Source: an uncultured Gemmatimonadota bacterium (GTDB lineage Bacteria > Gemmatimonadota > Gemmatimonadetes > Gemmatimonadales > Gemmatimonadaceae). From it: DNA of 12,678 nt. Where the stretch lies: NCBI GenBank assembly GCA_946480295.1, contig CAMLIT010000127.1, positions 1 through 12,678 of the forward strand. Direction: 5' to 3'. The notes under the pieces are model-generated. The model was not told where the DNA came from and did no database searches. It saw only the letters and a list, made by a program, of their open reading frames with translations. Positions 5,604 to 10,959 of this stretch are shown piece after piece. The first letter of the stretch is position 1. Each line of letters begins with the position of its first letter. The translations under genes and the position numbers were made by a program.

Positions 5604-6422
5604 ATGCGAGCCTCCCAGTGGTGCGCCGTCGCCTGCGGCGTGTTCGTGCTCGCCGGGTGCCGCAGGAGCGAGCCTCGCGAGGTCACCAACGCCTTCCAGT
5701 GGGCCGACCAGATCCCCGCCGGCGCCACCCTGCACCTCCGGGACATCAACGGCAACATACGCGTCGAGCCGACGTCGGGCCCCACCACCCAGGTGACGGG
5801 CTCGAAGCGATGGCGGCGCGGCCGCGAGAGCGACGTGCACTTCGTGGCGAACCGCGTCGGCAACGACGTCTACGTCTGCGCGATGTGGGGAAAACGCGGC
5901 CGCTGCGACGAGCACGGGTACACGACATCGAACCACGGCTCGATCCTGCAGATCTTCAGCCTGCGCCGCCACGACACGGACATGAGCGCGGACTTCGCCG
6001 TGCAGCTCCCGGCGGGCGTGAAGCTGGACGTGATGACGATCAGCGGGAGCACGACGGTCGAGGGCGCGTCCTCCGACGTGCAGGCCCGGGCGGTCAACGG
6101 CAGCATCACCGCGCACAACGCCTCCGGCGCCCTGCGCCTCGAGACGGTGAATGGGAGCATCAGCGCGGGGGTGGACTCGCTGACCAGCAATGCGCCGCTG
6201 CACTTCGCCTCCGTCAACGGCTCCATCCACGTCGTCCTCCCGGCGAGCCTGGAGGGGAACGTGAGCCTCGAGACGGTCTCCGGGCGCGTGACGAGCAACT
6301 TCCCCCTCCAGGCCACCGACGCGCCCGCCTCGCACAGCATGCACGGCACCCTCGGATCGGCGACGCGCTCCGTCACCCTACGGACGGTGAACGGCGCCGT
6401 CGAGCTGCTGCGGAAGGGATGA
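5604..6422 (+). CDS. DUF4097 lipoprotein, paralogue 4
   Basis: This 272-residue protein has a lipoprotein signal peptide with lipobox L16-A17-G18-C19. C19 would be lipidated and the protein anchored to a membrane, probably the outer membrane since residue 2 of the mature form is Arg, not Asp. The body has the family's N-terminal strands, the cysteine-pair loop (C92 and C101, 'CAMWGKRGRCDEHGY') and repeats mixing both turn types: 'TISGST', 'AVNGSI', 'TVNGSI', 'SVNGSI', 'TVSGRV', 'TVNGAV'. 'TSNFPLQ' replaces SDFPVTL. The start at 5604 has AGGAG about 7 bases upstream; an ATG at 5568 would add 12 residues and bury the lipoprotein signal. It is the last gene of the operon and the only predicted lipid-anchored member, so it could tether or present the set. 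That role is inferred. Confidence 0.88.
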   Translation: MRASQWCAVACGVFVLAGCRRSEPREVTNAFQWADQIPAGATLHLRDINGNIRVEPTSGPTTQVTGSKRWRRGRESDVHFVANRVGNDVYVCAMWGKRGRCDEHGYTTSNHGSILQIFSLRRHDTDMSADFAVQLPAGVKLDVMTISGSTTVEGASSDVQARAVNGSITAHNASGALRLETVNGSISAGVDSLTSNAPLHFASVNGSIHVVLPASLEGNVSLETVSGRVTSNFPLQATDAPASHSMHGTLGSATRSVTLRTVNGAVELLRKG

Positions 6423-6426
6423 GTCG

Positions 6427-6460
6427 CGGGCCGGGGTCGCCTTCAGTCGGCCCCGGCCTG
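6427..6460 (+). terminator. Long GC hairpin ending the sigma/DUF4097 operon
   Basis: The segment 6427-6439 pairs with 6448-6460 in a 13-bp stem containing two G-T wobbles, around an 8-base loop (CCTTCAGT). It begins 5 bases after the TGA of paralogue 4. No T-run follows. Its placement at the end of the operon and just ahead of a TATAAT box supports a transcript boundary. Confidence 0.55.
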
Positions 6461-6485
6461 CTGGCTCCAATGCGCCCCAGCCGGG

Positions 6486-6491
6486 TATAAT
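6486..6491 (+). promoter_or_regulatory. TATAAT -10 box ahead of the BI-1 family gene
   Basis: An exact TATAAT stands 34 bases before the ATG at 6526. The best -35 candidate, CTGGCT (6461-6466), is weak and spaced 19 bases away. Transcription would start near 6498, giving a leader of about 28 bases that includes a GGAG at 6510-6513. Confidence 0.5.
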
Positions 6492-6525
6492 TCAGCGTCA
6501 CCTCCAACCGGAGTCAGAGTTCTCC

Positions 6526-7206
6526 ATGGGCTTCTCGTACTCGACCGCCCTCCCCGTCAGGACCGGGGCCGAGCGCGCCACGCTGGTGCGCCGCACGTAC
6601 GGCCTCGTCTTCGTCAGCATCATCGTGACGATGCTGGGCACGGCGTTCGGGCTGACCCAGCCGGCGCTCCTCACGGCGACGATCCAGCACCCGATCATCG
6701 CGATGCTCTGCATGTTCGCGCCGCTGTTCATGGTCATGCGCGCCCCGCGCGAATTTCCGCGCAACATCGTCCTGACGCTGCTCTTCACCTTCGTCGAGGG
6801 CATCATTCTCGCCCCGGTGATCGCGCTCTACAGCCAGACGCAGCCGGGGATCGTCGGCCAGGCCGGGCTGCTGACGCTGACCACCTTCGGCGTGCTCTCG
6901 CTGTTCGCGGTGTTCAGCCGCCGCGACTTCAGCGCGTGGGGGAGCTTCTTCGGCGTCGGGCTCTGGGTGCTGCTCGCCACGATGCTGCTGAACCTGTTCT
7001 TCCAGAACCCGACGGCGTCGCTGTGGATCTCGGCCGGCGTCGTGTTCGTCTTCAGCGGCCTGCTCGTGTTCGACACCTGGCGCATCGTGCGGTCGGGGAC
7101 GTACGGCGAGGACGACTACGTCGTCGCCGCCGTGCAGATCTACCTCGACCTGCTGAACATCTTCCTCGCCATCCTCAGCCTGCTCGGCGGCGGCCGGCGC
7201 CGGTAG
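6526..7206 (+). CDS. Bax inhibitor-1/YetJ (UPF0005, TMBIM) family membrane protein
   Basis: This 226-residue protein has about seven hydrophobic segments, roughly at residues 24-43, 52-71, 81-102, 110-130, 138-159, 166-184 and 200-221. The N-terminal 'RTYGLVFVSIIVTMLGTAFG', 'FTFVEGIILAP' and the C-terminal 'YVVAAVQIYLDLLNIFLAIL' are typical of bacterial BI-1 proteins. Two aspartates, D183 ('VFDTW') and D208 ('IYLDLLNIF'), fit the pH-sensing aspartate pair (D171/D195) described in Bacillus YetJ, a calcium-leak protein. Length is normal for the family. The protein sits in the inner membrane and probably mediates ion (Ca2+) leak or a membrane-stress function. It is preceded by its own TATAAT and followed within 21 bases by the deacetylase gene. 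Confidence 0.92.
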   Translation: MGFSYSTALPVRTGAERATLVRRTYGLVFVSIIVTMLGTAFGLTQPALLTATIQHPIIAMLCMFAPLFMVMRAPREFPRNIVLTLLFTFVEGIILAPVIALYSQTQPGIVGQAGLLTLTTFGVLSLFAVFSRRDFSAWGSFFGVGLWVLLATMLLNLFFQNPTASLWISAGVVFVFSGLLVFDTWRIVRSGTYGEDDYVVAAVQIYLDLLNIFLAILSLLGGGRRR

Positions 7207-7212
7207 CACGCC

Positions 7213-7227
7213 GCGGGCGGAGCCCGC
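7213..7227 (+). promoter_or_regulatory. 6-bp hairpin touching the deacetylase start codon
   Basis: GCGGGC (7213-7218) pairs perfectly with GCCCGC (7222-7227) around the loop GGA. The second arm ends at the base before the ATG at 7228. The only ribosome-site-like purines (GGCGGAG) lie in the stem and loop. It could weaken initiation, or be the 3' hairpin of the preceding BI-1 gene; in such GC-rich DNA it could also be chance. Confidence 0.3.
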
Positions 7228-7965
7228 ATGCCGCGGTCGCTGGCATTCGTGTTCGCGCACCCTGACGACGAGACCTTCGCCGTCGGCGGGACGATCGTGG
7301 CGTACACGGCGCGCGGGGTTCGCTGCGATCTCTTCTGCGCCACCAACGGGGACGCCGGACGCAATTCCGGCGTCCCCGTGTCGTCCCGGGAGGAGCTGGG
7401 CGCGCTGCGTCGCAACGAGCTGATCTCGGCGGCGCGGATCCTCGGCATCCAGGCGCTCGACATGCCGGGACACGCGGACGGCGCGCTCGCCGCCGCCGAT
7501 CCCGACGTCCTCATCGGCCAGATCGTGCGCCGCCTGCGCGAGTGGCGGAGCGACATCGTCGTCACCTTCGGCCCCGAGGGCGGCCGCAACCTCCACCGCG
7601 ACCATCGCGCGATCTCGCGTGCCGCGACCGCCGCCTTCTTCCTCGCCGGGATCGCCACGCAGTACCCGGAGCAGCTGGGCGAGGGGGGACTGCAGCCGCA
7701 CCAACCCTCGCGGCTCTACTACTGCGCCTGGCAGCCGCCCCGACCCGACGAGGAGCTGCGCGGCACGAGCGTGCCGCCGACGGCGGGGATCACCGTCGGC
7801 GCCGAGGCGGAGGCGGCGAAGCGCAGCGCCTTCCTCGCCCACGTGACCCAGCGGACGCTGCTCGACCGCTTCGAGACGGCGGAGGGGCCCGTGGAGTGGT
7901 TCGCGCTCGCCGCCGGGACGCCGCAGCCGGCGGCGATGGTCGAGGACCTGTTCGCCGGATTGTGA
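7228..7965 (+). CDS. PIG-L/LmbE-family zinc N-deacetylase
   Basis: This 245-residue protein has the family signature 'AHPDDE' near the N-terminus (H11, D14 as zinc ligands, with D13 a likely catalytic base) and 'HRDH' (123-126) providing the third ligand H126. The Rossmann-like start 'LAFVFAHPDDETFAVGGTIV' and 'DLFCATNGDAG' are typical. Relatives remove acetyl groups from GlcNAc-type substrates, for example MshB in mycothiol and BshB in bacillithiol biosynthesis, or from antibiotic intermediates. No bshA or mshA-type partner is present here, so the substrate is open. The protein is cytoplasmic and has no signal peptide. A perfect 13-bp inverted repeat lies inside the gene at 7346-7379. Confidence 0.92.
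   Translation: MPRSLAFVFAHPDDETFAVGGTIVAYTARGVRCDLFCATNGDAGRNSGVPVSSREELGALRRNELISAARILGIQALDMPGHADGALAAADPDVLIGQIVRRLREWRSDIVVTFGPEGGRNLHRDHRAISRAATAAFFLAGIATQYPEQLGEGGLQPHQPSRLYYCAWQPPRPDEELRGTSVPPTAGITVGAEAEAAKRSAFLAHVTQRTLLDRFETAEGPVEWFALAAGTPQPAAMVEDLFAGL
7346..7379. repeat. 13-bp perfect inverted repeat inside the deacetylase gene
   Basis: ACGGGGACGCCGG (7346-7358) is exactly complementary to 7367-7379, with an 8-base loop (ACGCAATT). It encodes residues 40-51, just after the 'CATNGD' motif. It would be a strong mRNA hairpin. Confidence 0.7.
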
Positions 7966-7997
7966 CCGCCGTGGCGGCGAGGGCGGTAGGCGCGCCG

Positions 7998-8003
7998 TAC
8001 ATT
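7998..8003 (+). promoter_or_regulatory. TACATT -10-like box ahead of the HEAGH gene
   Basis: TACATT ends 6 bases before the ATG at 8010. There is no visible -35 element and no Shine-Dalgarno sequence. The arrangement is like TACAAT before the HAD gene at 684 and would give a leaderless or nearly leaderless mRNA. Confidence 0.3.
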
Positions 8004-8009
8004 GCGCGC

Positions 8010-8630
8010 ATGCATCGCCGCCTTCGCCCCGACGTGCTCGTGTTGCTCGCCGCGGCCACCCTCCTCGTCGCTCCACAGCGCGCCCGCGCGCAGGCCCACG
8101 CCGCGGATCCCGAGCCGCACGACCGCGCCTACTGGCGCGCCTTCGTCGAGGGCTTCGCCGCCAGCCTCGGCCTGCACGAAGCGGGACACATCACCGCGTC
8201 GTTCGCGCTCGGCAGCCATCCGAGCTTCGGCTTCGACAAGGGGCGCCCGACGGTGTACTCGGGGATCGACTCGCGCACCGAGCCGCGCAAGCAGTTCGTC
8301 TTCTCCAGCGCCGGGCTCACCGCGCAGGCGCTCCTCGACGAGGGGATCCTCGACGTGCAGCACGAGCGCGGGTCGGCGTTCGAGCGTGGCGTGCTCGCCG
8401 GCGGCATCGGCACGGCGCTCTTCTACGCGACGATCGGCCGCAACGGCTCGGTGAGCGACGTGGACTTCATGTCGCGCACCTCGTCGCTGTCGAAGAACGA
8501 CCTCACGCTCGTCATCGGCGGGATCGCGCTGCTGCACACGGTGCGCGTCGCGCACGACGGCCACTACGCGCACTTCTTCCTCCGCCCGGCGGCGAGCGGC
8601 GGGCTGCGCATCGGGGTCTGGACGGAGTGA
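8010..8630 (+). CDS. Exported small protein with HEAGH metalloprotease motif, unassigned family
   Basis: This 206-residue protein begins with a signal peptide or membrane anchor (about 8-25, cleavage near 'ARA|QAH'). A zinc-metallopeptidase motif, H56-E57-A58-G59-H60, lies in 'ASLGLHEAGHITASFALG', a hydrophobic context like the first motif of M50/site-2-type proteases. Two further hydrophobic stretches follow at about 127-143 and 165-180. A 'SDVDFMS' segment (149-155) could hold a third ligand acid, as the late Asp motif does in site-2 proteases, but the classic NxxPxxxxDG is not present. I do not recognise the family. An active membrane-associated protease is possible, and so is a degenerate homologue. 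It lies 44 bases after the deacetylase and converges with the glycosyltransferase. A signal-peptide start at 8010 is preferred over the long open frame upstream, which overlaps the deacetylase. Confidence 0.82.
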   Translation: MHRRLRPDVLVLLAAATLLVAPQRARAQAHAADPEPHDRAYWRAFVEGFAASLGLHEAGHITASFALGSHPSFGFDKGRPTVYSGIDSRTEPRKQFVFSSAGLTAQALLDEGILDVQHERGSAFERGVLAGGIGTALFYATIGRNGSVSDVDFMSRTSSLSKNDLTLVIGGIALLHTVRVAHDGHYAHFFLRPAASGGLRIGVWTE

Positions 8631-8649
8631 GCGCGACGCTCGCCCGCGG

Positions 8650-10245
8650 CTAGCGCCTCCTGCCGGCCGGCGCCGGCCCCGGCGCGGCGAGCACCTCGCC
8701 ATCGGCCAGGCGCCGGACGACCACGAGCCCGGGCACCCGATCGAGCGTGTCCTGGCGCGCGAACTCGGGGTTCTGCACGCTGAAATCGAGGATGAGCGCG
8801 CGGCGCGCGCGGACGGTATCGGCGAACGCGTCGTCCGTCACCCGCTCGCCGACGAGCGGGAGCTGCCACGCCGCGCGATGGAGGATGATGTCGACGGCGG
8901 CCGGCCAGTTGGAGTAGAGCGGCGCGCCGGCGGCGTGGGTGCGCGCCCACCCGAGCAGCTCGGAGCCGCGCCAGTCAGCGCCGGCGAAGTCGTTGCCGTT
9001 CGTGAGCGCCCAGTGCACCACGTCGCCATCGACGCCGAGCGCCGCCGCCCACCAGATGGCGACGGCGGAGAGGAGGGCGATGCGCGACAGGTCGGCGCCC
9101 GCCGGCCACCACATGCCTAACGAGACGGCGGCGGCCAGCTCGAGCACGACGATCAGCGGCGAGAGGATGCGCTCGTCGAAGGGAATGAAGGGATCCGCGA
9201 ACAGCCGCGAGAAGACGAGGACGAGGACGTAGCAGGCGACGAACACGCCGCAGGCGGCGAGCAGCCGCGCGGCGAGCACGGGACCGGCTTCGGCCGGCTC
9301 TCCGTCCGCGGCGGCGCGGCTGGCGCGCCAGGCCGCCCACGCACGGCGCGCGCCGGCCGCGACGACGATCGCCATCGCGGCGAGGGCGAGGATGGCGATG
9401 CGCGGGGGATGCAGGTGCTTGACCTCCTCCGTGTGGGGCACGAGCCAGTCGGTCACGGTGGCCCACCCCTGCGCGAGGTCGCGCCCGAAGCCGGCGCGAT
9501 AGATGGCGAACTGCCGCACGGCCCTCTTCCCGCCGACGGCGCGCGCGTGCGCGACCCACGCCCCCTCGATGAGGAAGGTCGGGAGAGCGGCGAGGGCGGC
9601 GCGCCGCACGCGATCGCGGAGCGCGCCGCGCTGGCCGAACGCCCAGAGGATCGCGGCGCCCGACACGGCGACGCCGGCGTAGCGCACGATCGCGGCCGCG
9701 GCCGCCGCGAGGCCGGCGAGGAGCGGGCGCCGCGGCGCGCGCACCATCGCCAGCAGGGCGAGCATGGCGCACGCGAGGAAGAGCGGCTCGCTGAGGACGT
9801 CGAGGTGATCGCTGACGAGCGCGGGGGTGACGACGAGCGCGGCGGCGAGCAGCAGCGCGGCGAGCGGGCCGGCGGCGATCGCGGTGAGGTACGCGGCGGT
9901 GCCGACGGTGACGAACGCCGCGAGGGCGTCGACGAGGCGCCCCGCCTGCGGGGGCGCCATGCCGAGCGCGATGGGCAGCGCGAGGGTGGCGGAGAGGCCC
10001 GGGGGAAAATGGCTGATCGGGGCGGTGCTGTCGCTCGACGCCCAGGGCGCGATCGGCACGCGGAAGCCGTGGCCGGCGGCGAGCGACGCCGCCCCGCCGA
10101 GGTAGGACGCGCTGTCGGGGTCGAGTCCCGGTCCCGGCGGCTCGGTGACCGGGAGGACGAGGGCGAAGGCGAGGATGCCGAGGACCGCCGCGATCAGTCG
10201 CGGCGTGCGGCGGGCGCGCGCGAGCCGGGCGTAGAGCGCCTCGAT
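8650..10245 (-). CDS. GT-C type integral-membrane glycosyltransferase (GT39/ArnT-like), start unresolved
   Basis: The frame encodes about 530 residues with roughly eleven hydrophobic segments and a soluble C-terminal part. Near the N-terminus 'GLDPDSASYLGGAASLAAGHGF' carries the GT-C acidic motif in the first outer loop. 'SDHLDVLSEPLFLACAML' gives the 'SEPLF' pattern common in these enzymes. Members move sugars from polyprenyl-phosphate donors to proteins, lipids or cell-surface glycans at the periplasmic face. The acceptor is unknown, and no glycan gene cluster is next to it. The start is a problem: the first in-frame ATG is at 9960 and the first GTG at 10059, both after the catalytic motif. 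The coding region must begin between about 10197 (a CTG) and 10270. I place it near 10245 so that the basic stretch 'YARLARARRTPR' stays on the cytoplasmic side. Confidence 0.85.
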   Translation of the reverse strand: MEALYARLARARRTPRLIAAVLGILAFALVLPVTEPPGPGLDPDSASYLGGAASLAAGHGFRVPIAPWASSDSTAPISHFPPGLSATLALPIALGMAPPQAGRLVDALAAFVTVGTAAYLTAIAAGPLAALLLAAALVVTPALVSDHLDVLSEPLFLACAMLALLAMVRAPRRPLLAGLAAAAAAIVRYAGVAVSGAAILWAFGQRGALRDRVRRAALAALPTFLIEGAWVAHARAVGGKRAVRQFAIYRAGFGRDLAQGWATVTDWLVPHTEEVKHLHPPRIAILALAAMAIVVAAGARRAWAAWRASRAAADGEPAEAGPVLAARLLAACGVFVACYVLVLVFSRLFADPFIPFDERILSPLIVVLELAAAVSLGMWWPAGADLSRIALLSAVAIWWAAALGVDGDVVHWALTNGNDFAGADWRGSELLGWARTHAAGAPLYSNWPAAVDIILHRAAWQLPLVGERVTDDAFADTVRARRALILDFSVQNPEFARQDTLDRVPGLVVVRRLADGEVLAAPGPAPAGRRR

Positions 10246-10255
10246 GGCGAGCGGC

Positions 10256-10284
10256 TTGCGACTTCGGTGTATGTTCGGTATATA
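10256..10284 (+). promoter_or_regulatory. Candidate promoter of the radical SAM gene
   Basis: TTGCGA (10256-10261) and TATATA (10279-10284) are separated by 17 bases, the sigma-70 spacing, with 4 of 6 and 5 of 6 consensus matches. Transcription would begin near 10291, and a GGAGG (10316-10320) precedes the ATG at 10330. Because TATATA is self-complementary it could also serve the divergent glycosyltransferase, though no -35 is visible on that strand. Confidence 0.5.
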
Positions 10285-10329
10285 CGATCCCCGCGAGAAG
10301 GCGATCCGTAGGGCTGGAGGGCGCGTCAG

Positions 10330-10835
10330 ATGCCAGTGCAGCAGATCACGTTGTTCGACGAGGGGAGCGCTGGTCCGCGGCGGCTGCCGGTCGTCGGCGA
10401 GCAGAAAGATATCAGCTACTACGGGACGCGGGCGCGGTCGATCCTGAACGGGCCGGAGACGACCGGGATGGGGTTCTGGTCGATCAATCCGTACGTCGGC
10501 TGCGCGTTCGGGTGCACCTACTGCTACGCGCGCTACGCGCACCGGTACGCGCTGGAGCGGTCGGCGGCGGCGCACCCGGAAGACGCGGCGCTGCGGGCCG
10601 ACCGCGAGACGATGCCGCCCTGGCTGGCGTTCGAGCGGCGGATCTTCGTGAAGCAGAACGCCGCCGAGGTGCTGCGGCAGACGCTGCGGCACGGATCGGA
10701 GCGGCACGTCGCGCTGGCGCAGGGCGAGACGATCGTGATCGGCACGGCGACCGATCCCTACCAGCCGGCGGAGCGGCGCTTCCGGCTGACGCGCGGGGTG
10801 CTGGAGGTGCTGGCGGAGCACGAGGGGCTGTCGGT
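10330..10835 (+). pseudogene. SplB-like radical SAM protein gene, 3' end cut by IS21-type insertion
   Basis: The first 168 residues are clearly a radical SAM enzyme of the Rv2578c/SplB-like group. The [4Fe-4S] cluster motif C58-x3-C62-x2-C65 lies in 'NPYVGCAFGCTYCYARYAHR', and 'TIVIGTATDPYQPAERRFRLTRGVLEVL' follows. Such proteins normally run to about 300 residues or more. Here homology stops after 'EHEGLSV', where the terminal sequence of an IS21-family element begins. The frame reads on into the element and stops at TGA 10891-10893, adding about 19 foreign residues. The truncated product keeps the cluster motif but lacks the second half of the barrel, so it is probably inactive. The remaining 3' part would lie past the window edge. 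A good promoter and ribosome site (GGAGG, 9 bases upstream) suggest the gene worked before insertion. Confidence 0.85.
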
Positions 10836-10842
10836 GTTAGCG

Positions 10843-10884
10843 CCGGTTGAATACTGGACACTTCACCGGTTGAAAATGGGACAC
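10843..10884 (+). repeat. Two IS21 terminal direct repeats
   Basis: CCGGTTGAATACTGGACAC (10843-10861) and CCGGTTGAAAATGGGACAC (10866-10884) match at 16 of 19 positions with a 23-base period. IS21-type elements carry several such subterminal repeats at each end as transposase binding sites. A related inverted copy is expected at the right end, beyond the window. Confidence 0.75.
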
Positions 10885-10959
10885 GGTTTCTGAGCCGCCA
10901 GGGTGCGCGGCGGCTCCCCGTTTTCGACCTTAGGGCTCTCGATCTTCAGCGAGCCCGCT

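Noticed and set aside
4560..6344. A 594-codon open frame on the minus strand opposite the DUF4097 genes, and similar long ones at 2677-3771 and 3854-4768
   Set aside because: They are antisense to well-supported coding sequences and have the Arg/Ala/Val/His-rich composition expected from the complement of GC-rich codons. The apparent repeats only mirror the SGD/NGD repeats of the real genes.
2917..6422. CRISPR array or DNA-level tandem repeat in the DUF4097 genes
   Set aside because: The periodicity is in the protein (S-G-D and N-G turns about every 20 residues or at irregular distances). At the DNA level the units vary and there are no constant repeats with spacers.
7542..8009. N-terminal extension of the HEAGH protein frame
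   Set aside because: It overlaps the PIG-L gene in another frame with Arg-rich shadow sequence. The signal peptide beginning at 8010 gives a sensible start.
6514..8076. A 520-codon minus-strand open frame opposite the BI-1 and deacetylase genes
   Set aside because: It has no recognisable domain and a low-complexity Arg/Glu/His/Ala-rich composition. The opposite strand carries two clear families.
8629..8641. Bidirectional terminator between the HEAGH and glycosyltransferase genes
   Set aside because: The only stem (GAGCG/CGCTC, 3-base loop) is 5 bp, with no T-run on either side. That is too weak to call.
10258..10821. N-terminal extension of the glycosyltransferase frame up to an ATG at 10821
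   Set aside because: It would add about 190 residues that are antisense to the radical SAM gene and have shadow-like composition, and it would cover the divergent promoter.
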